Notes under the pieces: model-generated
What the model was told of the DNA's origin: nothing
What the model saw: the letters and a program-made list of their open reading frames with translations, nothing else
Database searches by the model: none
Shown: one piece after another, positions 1 to 8,807 of the stretch
How positions within the stretch are numbered: the stretch's first letter is position 1
How the letters are laid out: every line of letters starts with the position of its first letter
Position numbers and translations under genes: made by a program
NCBI GenBank assembly: GCA_004193325.1
Contig: SEDW01000003.1
Location: forward strand, 1 to 37,275
Direction of reading: 5' to 3'
Length of the DNA: 37,275 nt
Source of the DNA: Pseudomonadota bacterium
GTDB taxonomy: Bacteria > Bdellovibrionota_B > Oligoflexia > Oligoflexales > Oligoflexaceae

Positions 1-112
1 AATGATCTCTAAGTATTTGTTCTTTTTGCTGAAATGAATACTGCTTCTTCGACTTTACTGCGGTTGCCATGACACTTTCCTTCTAGGTTAGTGTCAACTC
101 GAAATGGGGGTT
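1..112 (-). pseudogene. Left-edge fragment of an IS transposase (orfA start plus element end)
   Basis: Reading leftward from the ATG at 70-68, the strand encodes MATAVKSKKQYSFQQKEQIL and runs off the window, so only the first 23 codons are visible. A good ribosome site (AAGGA) lies about 7 bases before the ATG. The stretch at about 91-112 (GTGTCAACTCGAAATGGG on the plus strand) recurs, with the same spacing to the same start, near 11,790 and 18,360, so it is probably the end of the insertion element. I infer a small basic orfA protein of an IS2-like element. Whether this copy is intact cannot be seen from here. Confidence 0.6.
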
Positions 113-550
113 ATGCTCACATTATAGGTGTAGCCTCGATGTCTGTCTCTCTAATTCGAAAGACATGCTTTGCATAAGATATCCTGCCCATCAATTCCCA
201 GTTTGCTGTTCGAATTGATTACCTTTTGCACTAATTGGATTCATCTGTAGTGCATATTCGGTTTTCTCTCGCTCAAGGTGCGGACTCTAGCTAAACGGCG
301 AGACAGGAAAACGCTGACTGCATATGACTACGCATATGTACCGACCGGATTTTCGTAAATTTCGGTATTATTTAGAAGCCTATAAGAGATTTAAGAATTT
401 AGTAGAAAGTGAGTTTCCTGCTCGACGACTCTTGCTGAGCTTGGTTTTGATTAGAAGAATCATACAATATTTGTGTAATCTCATGTATTATTCTTACTAA
501 AGAAAAAAAACTAGTAGAATTTAGGAATCGATTAAAGTGGAAGGACGCTT
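113..550. other. Intergenic region before the BLUF gene
   Basis: No convincing gene is seen on either strand. The stretch holds a short direct repeat of GCATATG near 320-336 and an inverted repeat at 455-495, listed separately. The promoter of the BLUF gene should lie here but no clear -35/-10 pair stands out. Confidence 0.5.
455..495 (+). promoter_or_regulatory. Imperfect inverted repeat upstream of the BLUF gene
   Basis: Arms AAGAATCATACA (455-466) and TGTATTATTCTT (484-495) match at 11 of 12 positions with a 17-base spacer, about 55 bases before the BLUF start. It could be an operator or a 5' leader hairpin. It is AT-rich, so chance is possible. Confidence 0.35.
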
Positions 551-976
551 ATGAGTGAAAAAATTTTTCAGTTAGCCTATTTTAGTTATGCGAATAAGAT
601 TCTTGCTGAGGACGAATTGTTTGCGCTTATAGATTCGGCACAAGTGAACAATAAAAAAAAGAGTCTTACGGGGATGCTCGTTTACAATTCAGGCTATTTT
701 TTACAACTTCTTGAAGGTCCTGAAGACGTTGTGAAGGCCCTCATGGATAAAATAGTTCTCGATACGCGCCACAATAATGTTAGGAAGATTTTCGATAATT
801 CGACCGACAAAAGAATATTTGGTAACTGGTATATGGCCTACAAAAATTTAGACTTTTTAAATCATCTCTTAAGGCAAAGAGTAGAAAATCTTATCTCTCA
901 GCTTGCTAAATCTAATCAACTTCAGTCTAAAGAAGATTTTTTGCAGGTACTTCAGCTCATGCGATCTGAATTCTAA
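551..976 (+). CDS. BLUF-domain blue-light photoreceptor
   Basis: This 141-residue protein is a stand-alone BLUF domain (Blue-Light sensing Using FAD) with a short helical tail. The residues that bind and switch the flavin are in place at the spacing of AppA: Tyr10, Asn34, Gln52 (in FLQLLEGPE) and the Trp93/Met95 pair (GNWYMAY). In this family, blue light rearranges the Tyr-Gln hydrogen bonds around FAD and alters a partner protein. No output domain is fused, so it must act by contacting another protein. ATG at 551 has AAGGA six bases upstream. It is flanked by transposon debris and not obviously in an operon, so its partner is unknown. The sensor kinases and KaiC in this window are only candidates. 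Confidence 0.93.
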   Translation: MSEKIFQLAYFSYANKILAEDELFALIDSAQVNNKKKSLTGMLVYNSGYFLQLLEGPEDVVKALMDKIVLDTRHNNVRKIFDNSTDKRIFGNWYMAYKNLDFLNHLLRQRVENLISQLAKSNQLQSKEDFLQVLQLMRSEF

Positions 977-2039
977 AGGTGTAAATCGTTTTAGCGGTAG
1001 ACCAAGACAAACGACCGATCATTTGATTGCGTCGAATGAACTTTTTTTAGAGGTGAAGCAACCTTGCCAATGCGTCAAAAGCCTTTATCGCAATCACGAA
1101 CTTCCATAGAATTATAGCTTCTTTCGAAGACTTTTCTGGAACTCTAAGATTGCCGATCCCCATGAAGTAAGATTTAGATTTTTGTGACGAATTATAATAC
1201 TGTGTCGATAGGTCACAGGCAATTGGCAGCACTAGCGAATCCTATGGTCAGCGCAATAGATCACTGATCAGCGTGCGAAGTTTTGTTGAAAAAGGCATTC
1301 TCTAAAGTGAACGTCTTATAAGTTGAGTCCATGCTCCCACTCAGCTCAGGAAAGTGTTTCTTCATAGTGCTCGCCCATGAACATTATGTTCTTGGACCAG
1401 CATCGATAGCCGAGTGGCCGTCATCGCTTTGGAGCAGGAGCCAAGATGAAACTCGTCACTCGTATCGAGGTTGGTTGACACGGCGCCCTTCTTTATTCCA
1501 CTCACTTAGAACTTCTAATTATTGCCGATCGAAAAAGCCGCATCGATCCCAGGAAGCGTGTTTGTCGATCGAACTGAATCGATAGAGGTTTGATTGATGT
1601 GTCTGCTGGAGTTAACCGGATCGAAATTGAATTAACCTCCGCCTTCTTACACTATGGCCCGTGAATAGTAAGGGTATTAGAAATACTCCGGAACAAGATT
1701 TTTCTCGTATTAATTCTTCCCAAGGCGTTGTCTTGATGTCACGTATTAGACAGCTTTTCGTGCGACGATATTTCTTCCGTTATAAAATAGTACACAGAGC
1801 CTTCACACGATTTCCCCACCCGACCGCTTTATTTTCCCCACCCCATCCTTTGCTTGCTAATATTCAACTTCCGAATAGTCTTCGATATCTTGCGGGAGTG
1901 GAAATCTCTCAGGTTTGGAAAATTAACTATTTTAGTTGTCGACAGCTTGGTGCAATTGATCAGCAGGCTAACTCTTAATGCACTGGGTTAATTCACTCAA
2001 AAGTAGTGGCAATACCTTGTCTTATCTTACCCAAGGAGA
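977..2039. other. About 1.06 kb with no recognisable gene
   Basis: Open frames exist (for example 1331-1585 and 1661-1978 on the plus strand) but they lack ribosome sites, show no family resemblance and have a composition like random translation. The stretch directly precedes an intact IS3 element and is probably decayed DNA. Confidence 0.5.
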
Positions 2040-2065
2040 TGGAGTTTCCCAGGTTTCGTAGAGCC
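2040..2065. repeat. Terminal inverted repeat of the IS3 element, orfB side
   Basis: 26 bp beginning TGGAGTTTCCC and ending TTTCGTAGAGCC. It pairs with 3303-3328 at 22 of 26 positions. Confidence 0.9.
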
Positions 2066-2070
2066 TTTTC

Positions 2071-2967
2071 TTAAGCTGCTACCGTCTGGTTTGTCAAGTT
2101 TTCGTAATCGACGGGACTCATATTCCCAGCTGAAGAATGTCGGCGCTGCCGATTATAGAAGCAGTCAATCCACTCAATGACAGCCTGTTTTACCTGGGAT
2201 TTGCTTACCCACGATTGACGATCTATTAGCTCGCGTTTGAGGGTTGCAAAGAACGACTCGGCTGCGCTGTTGTCCCAGCAGTCTCCCTTACGGCTCATGC
2301 TCTGAACGATATGAAACGCCTCCAATACTTTTCGGAATTCGTCACTTGCGTACTGTATGCCTTGATCCGAATGAACGATCATTCCATCGATAACAGATCG
2401 TCGTCTTAAACCCATTTTGAGCGCATCATTCACCATTGAGGCCTCCATCGAATCCTCAATTGAATAACCTACAACCTTTCGTGAAAAAACATCGAGAAAC
2501 ACACAAAGATACATCCAGCCTTGATAGGCCCTAATATAGGTTATATCGGTCACCCAGAGACGATTCGGGGTGCAGCCTAACTCATTAAATCGGCGTTCAA
2601 CGATATTGGGAGACCGGCTATGGTTATGTTTGGACATAGTGGTCGCTTTGAAACGTTTCGGCACACTTGCTCTAATGCCTGATTCTTTCATTAGTCTTGC
2701 CACACGGTGTTTCCCAGCAGCAATCCCTTGAGAGGCCAGCTCTAGCTTGATCCTAGGGCTTCCATAAGTCTTACGGCTTCGCTCAAACTCAGATTTGATG
2801 TGAACCGACAAAATTCGGTTTTCCTTCGCCCTAGGCGATTCTGGGCGTTTTAACCATGCATGGTAGCCAGACTCTGAGACCTCTAGAATTTTGCAAAGCC
2901 GCTTGATAGGATATTTGGTCTTCTCCGCGTCGATGAAGGCGAACCTTACATCTGCTCCTTCGCGAAA
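2071..2967 (-). CDS. IS3-family transposase OrfB (DDE integrase core)
   Basis: This is the catalytic part of the IS3 transposase. The DDE triad is visible: Asp in LWVTDITYI, Asp in IVHSDQGIQYA and Glu in NSAAESFFATLKREL. The N-terminal part carries the usual HTH_21-like segment (YGSPRIKLEL, RVARLMKESGIRA). A TTG at 2811 could start it, but the frame is open upstream to about 2967 and reads RFAFIDAEKTKYPIKRLC, as in relatives, overlapping orfA in the -1 frame. It is therefore most likely made as an OrfAB fusion by ribosomal frameshifting. A run of five T (minus strand, 2965-2969) lies in the overlap, but I do not see a textbook slippery heptamer. Confidence 0.93.
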   Translation of the reverse strand, partial: FREGADVRFAFIDAEKTKYPIKRLCKILEVSESGYHAWLKRPESPRAKENRILSVHIKSEFERSRKTYGSPRIKLELASQGIAAGKHRVARLMKESGIRASVPKRFKATTMSKHNHSRSPNIVERRFNELGCTPNRLWVTDITYIRAYQGWMYLCVFLDVFSRKVVGYSIEDSMEASMVNDALKMGLRRRSVIDGMIVHSDQGIQYASDEFRKVLEAFHIVQSMSRKGDCWDNSAAESFFATLKRELIDRQSWVSKSQVKQAVIEWIDCFYNRQRRHSSAGNMSPVDYENLTNQTVAA

Positions 2968-3263
2968 AAGACCGTCGCCTTTCGCAAGATTTCGCGCTCC
3001 ATTCGCAGTTGTTTTACTTCGCGGCGAAGCGCAGAAAGCTCTTCTTTCTCGACGGAAGTCAAAATATTGGATTTGCCGACACCGCTGTCTGCATCGGACT
3101 GCTTGATCCAGTTTCGTAAAACTCCGTCAGCGACCCCTAAGTCTTTGGCTACCTGTGCGATAGATTGACCAGGGTCTCTACTAATGCGGACCGCTTCTGC
3201 TTTGAATTCAGCCGTGAACTTCCGGCGATTACCGGCTGATTTACTTAATGATTTAGACTTCAC
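2946..3263 (-). CDS. IS3-family transposase OrfA (DNA-binding)
   Basis: This 105-residue protein is the IS3/IS911-type HTH_Tnp_1 family: a helix-turn-helix region (residues about 12-55, RKFTAEFKAEAVRIS ... IAQVAKDLGVADGVLRNWI) followed by a leucine-zipper-like coiled coil (about 70-98, LSALRREVKQLRMEREILRK). It binds the element's ends and supplies the N-terminus of the OrfAB transposase. The start is GTG at 3263 with GGAG seven bases upstream. Its end overlaps orfB in the -1 frame. Confidence 0.92.
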   Translation of the reverse strand: MKSKSLSKSAGNRRKFTAEFKAEAVRISRDPGQSIAQVAKDLGVADGVLRNWIKQSDADSGVGKSNILTSVEKEELSALRREVKQLRMEREILRKATVFFAKEQM

Positions 3264-3302
3264 TTCTAAGCTCCATTTGTTTCCGAGGACATCTTATCAG
3301 AT

Positions 3303-3328
3303 GGCTCTACGAAACAGGGGGAACTTCA
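3303..3328. repeat. Terminal inverted repeat of the IS3 element, orfA side
   Basis: Partner of 2040-2065. The outer end is TGAAGTTCCCCC read on the minus strand, and AGA follows directly outside. Confidence 0.9.
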
Positions 3329-3426
3329 AGACTCAGAACGCGAAGAAGGTTTTGCTGAGAATAAATTTAAATTACCGCGCGAATTCTACCCAATTAGGGA
3401 CTTAATTTTTGAGTGCAAGTTGATAA

Positions 3427-3441
3427 TTTACCACTGGTAAA
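3427..3441 (+). promoter_or_regulatory. 15-bp palindrome upstream of the BspA-like lipoprotein
   Basis: TTTACCACTGGTAAA has perfect 7-bp arms around one central base, 120 bases before the lipoprotein start. It looks like a binding site for a dimeric regulator. No regulator can be assigned. Confidence 0.4.
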
Positions 3442-3560
3442 AGTTTAAATAATTTCAATTAGATCGCGATATTGTACCTTTATTTCGGAAGAGCTTTAGA
3501 GGCCGATTCGATTATCCGACTAGTATAGTGTCTAAAAAAATTCTAGGAAAAGATGTCATT

Positions 3561-6188
3561 ATGAAAACGTCGATCTTATTACTTGTGATGTGGTTTGCCC
3601 CTGTAGGTTGCTCCCGTCTTAGTGGGCCCGATGTCGGAGGCATGATGAAACGCACAGGTGTCGAGCGGGTTTCGTCGTTAACACCATTGGTAGAAGAATC
3701 AGGCGATCGAGTTTCAGCATTGATTGCTCCATCCAATTCAGAGACTTTTGCGCTTGTCGCTCCCGAAGGTAGTTCCGTCGTCGGATCAACGATTAAAATA
3801 TCACCCGGTACATTCAATCAGACTACGAGACTCTTACTAGAGGCCGGCCTAAATCTATCCGAGACTTCGATTGCGACGGATATTGGTTTACCACTAGATG
3901 CAGTGGTTCAGTCGGCTGGGATGGGGGTTGTAATACGTCCTTCGGAAGCTGTCTCTTTGAACCGCCCTCTCGAAATTACTATTCCATTGCCCGTCGGGCT
4001 GGGACTGAGCGGCAATAATTTTGCTGTGATTTCAAAAACAATTGATCCGTTAACCGGTCGGCTCCTCAACGCTATCACCCCTGTCGATGGCGCTGTTTCA
4101 AGCGTAAGATTCTCGATTGAAATGGGACGCAATGTCGTCGATTTTAAAGGCTACTTCGGCTCATACTGGATTGTCTCTTTAAGTCGTGCTCTTTCACCTT
4201 TGGAGATACCTGTTGCAAAAGTAACCGTGGAATCCATTGCAAACAAGAGCGGAACGTACGTGATCACCTCGGGCGGCATTGTGGATAACAAAGTGCTTCA
4301 ATCAGCAAAATCGATTCCGGTGATAACTCTCCCGGCGCCCACATTGATCTTTCAGGCGAAAAATTCGAAGCTTGAGCTGCGTCTAGCTGAGACAAATGAT
4401 TTGACGACTTGCACTGCGGACGTTTTTTCTTTACCGAGCGATGTTCGAGGAACAAGTTATTCTGTTGGTCATTCGTTCGAACTCATTCTTCCGATACCTT
4501 CCATAGGAGATCTTTCTTTCACCGGTCGGTTTCGCTGTATCGATAGCGCCAATCGAATGGTGGTTTCTCCTTGGTCAGAAACCATTCGCGTCAGAATTCC
4601 TGTTGATGTGGAAGTGATAGAAGATTTTACTCCCCCTTTAAACGTGTTCAAAACCACTTGGCAGACCGATCTGCCGGGAAGTAGCGCAGCCAATCAGATC
4701 GTCTTACCTTTAGTCGGGGGAGGGATCTACGATTTCAAAATTTCGTGGGGTGACGGAAGTCATGCGAAGGTCACCTCTTCCGCTGACCCTGATATCTTGC
4801 ACTCTTATTCTTCACCTGGCACATATACCGTTCAAATATGGGGCACCGTTAACGGATGGTCGTTCGCTGGAGGTGGCGACAGCCGAAAACTTCAGGACAT
4901 TGCGCAATGGGGTCCATTGAATATAGGTAATCAGGGCGCGGCTTTCAGTGGCTGTCAAAACCTTACTATTTCCGCGACCGACAAGCCTGACCTTAAGGGT
5001 GTGATTAATTTCGGCAATCTATTTGCTCAAACGAGATCATTAACAACTGTCCCCGGAATTCAAGACTGGAACGTGAGCGAAGTTGAAAGTTTCGAAAGCA
5101 TGTTTTTTGAATCCGCATTCGATGGCGCTATAGGTTCTTGGGATATGAAAGCGGCTAAGAACTTATCGAGTATGTTCCGGGACAATGCGGTTTTCAATCA
5201 ACCTATCGGGGATTGGAATCTCGCCTCGGCTGAGAATCTCATGGCAATGTTTCTAGGCGCGACAAAATTCGATCAACCGCTGAATACTTGGAATGTTTCG
5301 CACGTGACGAATGCTGCTGGGATATTTTTCGGCGCATCCGAATTTAACCAGTCTCTCGACGGTTGGGATGTTTCAAGTGTAAAAGACATGTCTTTCATGT
5401 TCTGCGATGCGACGAGATTCAACGGCACCATCGATTCATGGGATGTCTCGCGTGTAGAAGATATGTCTTATACCTTCACAGGCGCATTGGTTTTTGCCGG
5501 TTCGCTTAAAAATTGGGAGACAGGTCGAGTCAAATCCATGCAGGGGCTGTTCCAAACGGCTTTAGTCTTTAATGGCGAGATCGAAGACTGGGACGTAAGC
5601 TCAGTAGAAGATATGGGGCTTATGTTTGCGTACGCGGCTAACTTCGGCAGAGATATCGGATCGTGGAGTGTTTCAAACGTTAAGACCATGGACCATATGT
5701 TTGAAAGGGCGAATTCGTTCAATCGAGACTTAAGTAACTGGAATACCTCTAGTCTTACCAATGTTTCCAGTATGTTCGCTTTTAACTCTGCGTTCAATGG
5801 CTCGATCGCGGGATGGGATGTCTCTCATGTCACAGACTTCAGCAACTTATTCTTCTATGCGGGCGCCTTCAATTCGTCTCTAGCAACATGGAATGTTAGC
5901 GAAGGGCGAAATATGTACAATATGTTCATCAACGCCACTGCATTTAATCAGGACATTTCCGATTGGAATGTAAGCTCAGTGAGGTACATGAACAATTTTC
6001 TGTACGGGTCGGCTTTCAGCACCTCCCATTACGAGTCTCTCTTGACGAAGTGGTCGAGCTTACCTCTACAACACGGAGTCGATTTCTCTGTCGGCTCGGT
6101 GCAATACTCATCGGCTGCAGCTATCGCAGGACGGGACACACTTGTTTCTTCATTTGGATGGACTGTACATGATGGTGGCCAACTCTAA
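3561..6188 (+). CDS. BspA-like repeat surface lipoprotein with PKD-like domain
   Basis: An 875-residue predicted lipoprotein. ATG at 3561 is preferred over the GTG at 3528 because it starts directly with a signal peptide (MKTSILLLVMWFAPVGC) ending in a lipobox, and AGGAAAAG precedes it. Residues about 60-350 form beta-rich segments of unknown family. About 365-420 resemble a PKD-like fold (ISWGDGSHAKV ... YSSPGTYTVQIWG). From about residue 500 to the end run thirteen tandem repeats of 24-25 residues of the form W-N/D-V-S-x-V-x-x-M-x-x-M-F-x-x-A-x-x-F-N-x-x-I, the DUF285/BspA leucine-rich-like repeat. Such proteins are usually cell-surface adhesins or binding proteins. The ligand here is unknown. 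No partner genes adjoin. Confidence 0.88.
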   Translation: MKTSILLLVMWFAPVGCSRLSGPDVGGMMKRTGVERVSSLTPLVEESGDRVSALIAPSNSETFALVAPEGSSVVGSTIKISPGTFNQTTRLLLEAGLNLSETSIATDIGLPLDAVVQSAGMGVVIRPSEAVSLNRPLEITIPLPVGLGLSGNNFAVISKTIDPLTGRLLNAITPVDGAVSSVRFSIEMGRNVVDFKGYFGSYWIVSLSRALSPLEIPVAKVTVESIANKSGTYVITSGGIVDNKVLQSAKSIPVITLPAPTLIFQAKNSKLELRLAETNDLTTCTADVFSLPSDVRGTSYSVGHSFELILPIPSIGDLSFTGRFRCIDSANRMVVSPWSETIRVRIPVDVEVIEDFTPPLNVFKTTWQTDLPGSSAANQIVLPLVGGGIYDFKISWGDGSHAKVTSSADPDILHSYSSPGTYTVQIWGTVNGWSFAGGGDSRKLQDIAQWGPLNIGNQGAAFSGCQNLTISATDKPDLKGVINFGNLFAQTRSLTTVPGIQDWNVSEVESFESMFFESAFDGAIGSWDMKAAKNLSSMFRDNAVFNQPIGDWNLASAENLMAMFLGATKFDQPLNTWNVSHVTNAAGIFFGASEFNQSLDGWDVSSVKDMSFMFCDATRFNGTIDSWDVSRVEDMSYTFTGALVFAGSLKNWETGRVKSMQGLFQTALVFNGEIEDWDVSSVEDMGLMFAYAANFGRDIGSWSVSNVKTMDHMFERANSFNRDLSNWNTSSLTNVSSMFAFNSAFNGSIAGWDVSHVTDFSNLFFYAGAFNSSLATWNVSEGRNMYNMFINATAFNQDISDWNVSSVRYMNNFLYGSAFSTSHYESLLTKWSSLPLQHGVDFSVGSVQYSSAAAIAGRDTLVSSFGWTVHDGGQL

Positions 6189-6571
6189 ATTGTTTTAATA
6201 ATAAAACTTTGTTTCAGCTTCAGTCTAATTTGCAAAATCCTTATAAATTTTACCGTAAAGCTATATCCAGGTTCATTATTTATCGAGCAGGGGGCCCGTG
6301 TTATAAAAACTACTGAATAAAAAATATTATTTTAAAGATCACGGGTTAAAACTCGGCTCCTTGCGCGTTGTTTAAGGTCGTTTGCTACTTTCAGCCGTGG
6401 TCTCGAGGTTAAGTGAAGTATAAAGTTGTGTCGGAGGATCTCTTTGTCGCTATCAGCCTTACAGCGAATAAAAATAATAAAAACGATCCCCTTAAATGAT
6501 GGTGTCGAAAAGAAAATGGCTTTTCGATTCAGAAAGTATTTAAATTAAGTTGAGTGCTCGCAAAAACGAGA
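6189..6571. other. Intergenic, no gene recognised
   Basis: AT-rich sequence after the lipoprotein stop. I see no clear intrinsic terminator and no plausible open frame. Confidence 0.5.
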
Positions 6572-6923
6572 CCCTTATTTGCCCAAGTTGCCCATCCCCA
6601 AAGGCATTCGTTAAACAGAACATGAGTCCGAAAATCGGATCGCAAGACCTAGATTCGATACAAATGTTCAGCCTGCAAAATCACTCTATCTGAGACAATT
6701 TTTAGCATCTAGTATACGTTTAAAAAACGTTGGATAAATCAACCGGCTTTCAAGGCCCTGTGCAGCGCCGTATTTAAACGTCGCTATAGCTTCTTGGTGG
6801 GATATCAAGCCACTTGGTATCTCTAGGCGAGTGGTAAGGTTTGGTCACCGCGCTACCTTTTATCTCGAGGCCTATGGGACCCCTTGGCCTAAGGCTATGG
6901 TTATACCGATCGACGAAATGGAA
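6572..6923 (+). pseudogene. Decayed zinc-ribbon transposase, 5' portion (split by a group II intron)
   Basis: Read across a few frame changes, this encodes a zinc-ribbon start (CPSC at 6580-6591, then YKCSACKITLSETIFS from 6659 in another frame) and later LGISRRVVRFGHRATFYLEA and PIDEME. From family memory this is the layout of small zinc-ribbon transposases of the kind C-x2-C ... RYRC-x2-C ... TFS ... DDMETFEH. The frame stops exactly at the intron's left end (GAA codon, 6921-6923) and resumes at 8808. Multiple frameshifts make it non-functional. Confidence 0.6.
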
Positions 6924-7483
6924 GCGCGCCGCGAATGGGCCGCCTAGTTAAGGTCGAAACCTCGATCTTAATGACGGACTCAATGCTGTGTTGACGATGG
7001 CGGTAGGCCCGCCGGTTTCGGTGTTCGGGCACTGATACCAAACCACTTGCCGGTGCTGCTACTAAGAGTGGTGGTGCTAAGCGGCAAGAAAAGGAACAGG
7101 TCTGCACTGTTTCAGGTGTGATCTAAGGAGCTGAGTTTAACCGAACCACTGTTTAGACGTCGAGAAGTCTCAATTGATGTCAAAATCAAGGCACTTCCAA
7201 GCCTTGAGATAAGCTCCAGAGTAACCCGATTACTGACTAGAGCGGCATCCGGCGTATAGGTGGCAGGAACTTAGATCGGGCGTTAACACGGAACTCGGGA
7301 ACCAGTCGTTGCGATGCTAAGGGAGACCTTCAATCAGGTGAACCTGAGAGAATTAGAGTACCGAAGCGCAGCACTGGGGCGGATCGGCTCGTAGTAGCGA
7401 TGAAGACTGGGAGACCTGTCGGAGCGAAGGGGCTGAATTATTTAGATATCAGGTTTAGGTCAACTGTCAATCAGGAGGAATGT

Positions 7484-8731
7484 ATGGCTGAAATCAAACC
7501 ATTTAGTATTTCCAAAGACGAAATTTAGAGGGCTTACAAGCGCGTAAAAGCTAATGACGGCGCAGCTGGGGTCGATCGACAATCTATCGAAGACTTTGAA
7601 GAAAAGTTAAAAGCTAATCTCCATAAAGTCTGGAATAGATTATCATCAGGAAGCTACTTTCCGCCCTCTGTTCGATCGGTAGAAATACCGAAGAAGGATG
7701 GCGGGAAAAGATTTTTAGGGATCCCTACTGTTGCTGATCGGATAGCACAGATGGCGGTTAAACAAAGACTCGAGCCAATCCTTGATCCTAAATTTCACGC
7801 AAGTTCTTACGGCTACCGCCCTAAGAAATCAGCGCTTGAAGCTATTGAAGCGACGAAGGTAAACTGTTGGAAACAGCCCTGGGTTGTAGATTTAGATATT
7901 AAGGGATTCTTCGATAATGTTGATCATGGACTGATGCCCAAAGCTGTAAGACATCACAATACATGCAAGTGGACATTGCTTTATATTGAACGCTGGCTAA
8001 AGGCGCCGATAGAAATAAATGGCGATTTGTTTCAGCGTGATAAAGGAACTCCTCAAGGTAGCGTAATCAGTCCATTGCTAGCTAATTTGTATTTACATCA
8101 TGCATTCGATGATTGGATGAGAAGGTTTCATATGGAAGTATGCTTCGAGAGGTATGCGGATGACATTGTTATCCATTGTCGTTCTCTCAAACAGGCAGAA
8201 TTTCTACTTGCAAGCGTTCAGCGTCGTCTCGGAGAATGTAAGCTCAGCCTGCATCCCGGTAAAACGAAAATCGTTTACTGTCCATCAGACAGTAGACGGT
8301 GGGGAGAAGGCTTTCCAACAAGCTTCAATTTTCTTGGGTTCACATTCATGAAGCGCACTGTCAGAGCAAAAGATGGTCGCCTATTTAATGGTGTTGTCCC
8401 GGGAATGAGTCATGAGGCAAGATGCAAAATTAGCGAGGCGATCAGAAGTTGGCGAATCGGCAAGAGATCGGATTGGTCGTTAGAGCAAATATCGGATTAG
8501 ATTAACCCTGTACTGCGGGGGTGGGTAAACTACTATGGAGCTCATTACAAGCATGCCTTCAACTCAATTCGGAAGCAGTTCCATCTGATTCTTGTCAGGT
8601 GGGCTACGAGGAAATTCAAACATCTCAAAAATCGTCGCGATAAAGCGAGCGGGTACATCTACTCGTTAGTGCAGCGCGATCCCAAATTGTTTTATTTTTG
8701 AGAAGCCTTTTATGAGAGCAATGGCAAATAA
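7484..8731 (+). pseudogene. Group II intron-encoded reverse transcriptase/maturase, broken
   Basis: ATG at 7484 follows AGGAGG-like CAGGAGGAATGT. The frame reads through an RT domain (GVDRQSIEDFEEKL ... YGYRPKKSALEAI ... DLDIKGFFDNVDH ... GTPQGSVISPLLANLYL ... catalytic YADD at 8153-8164) and a maturase domain X (INPVLRGWVNYYGAHY). No HNH endonuclease domain follows. Three internal stops interrupt it, TAG 7526-7528, TAG 8498-8500 and TGA 8699-8701, before the natural TAA at 8729. At each internal stop, relatives, as I recall them, have Trp, so single G-to-A changes explain all three. The longest open piece is 7751-8500. It could act only by readthrough, which is unlikely. Confidence 0.9.
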
Positions 8732-8734
8732 TGG

Positions 8735-8768
8735 GAGTCGTATGAGCTGAGAGGTTGGGGTACGGTTC
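8735..8768 (+). ncRNA. Group II intron domain V (catalytic hairpin)
   Basis: 34 nt from GAGTCGTATG to TACGGTTC, folding into the standard domain V stem. The usual AGC catalytic triad reads AGT here (736-738 of the 8,000s), pairing as a wobble. Domain VI follows at about 8769-8804 with the CTACTC 3' arm. Confidence 0.85.
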
Positions 8769-8807
8769 TGAGAGGGGCTCGGGGGCAGTTCCCCGGGTCT
8801 ACTCACC

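Larger units (their letters stand above)
2040..3328 (-). mobile_element. IS3-family insertion sequence, apparently complete (1,289 bp)
   Basis: The element has 26-bp terminal inverted repeats, 2040-2065 and 3303-3328, matching at 22 of 26 positions. Both start with TG and end in the shared block GTTTCGTAGAGCC (plus a few differences). It is flanked on both sides by AGA (2037-2039 and 3329-3331), a 3-bp target duplication as expected for IS3. Two overlapping genes, orfA and orfB, lie on the minus strand, with orfB in the -1 frame. Nothing appears broken, so it may still be mobile. A decayed relative of the same element lies at 17334-17745. Confidence 0.92.
6924..8807 (+). mobile_element. Group II intron (about 1.88 kb) with a maturase/RT gene
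   Basis: The right end has a recognisable domain V (8735-8768) and domain VI hairpin, then CTACTCAC and the exon. The left end GCGCGCC at 6924 resembles the GTGCG start of bacterial introns with T changed to C. Upstream of the RT gene are typical ribozyme stretches (GGAACTCGGGAACCAG near 7290, GTAGTAGCGATGAAG near 7391). Boundaries were set by joining the flanking transposase reading frame (GAA | AGC TTT GAA), so they could be off by one or two bases. The encoded protein is broken and domain V carries a change, so the intron is probably immobile. Confidence 0.85.

Noticed and set aside
1331-1978. Plus-strand open frames between the BLUF gene and the IS3 element
   Set aside because: No ribosome sites, no protein-like composition and no family match.
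7751-8500. Retron or diversity-generating reverse transcriptase
   Set aside because: The RT is followed by a maturase domain X and a clear group II domain V/VI, with ribozyme-like sequence upstream. No msr/msd or template/variable repeats were seen.
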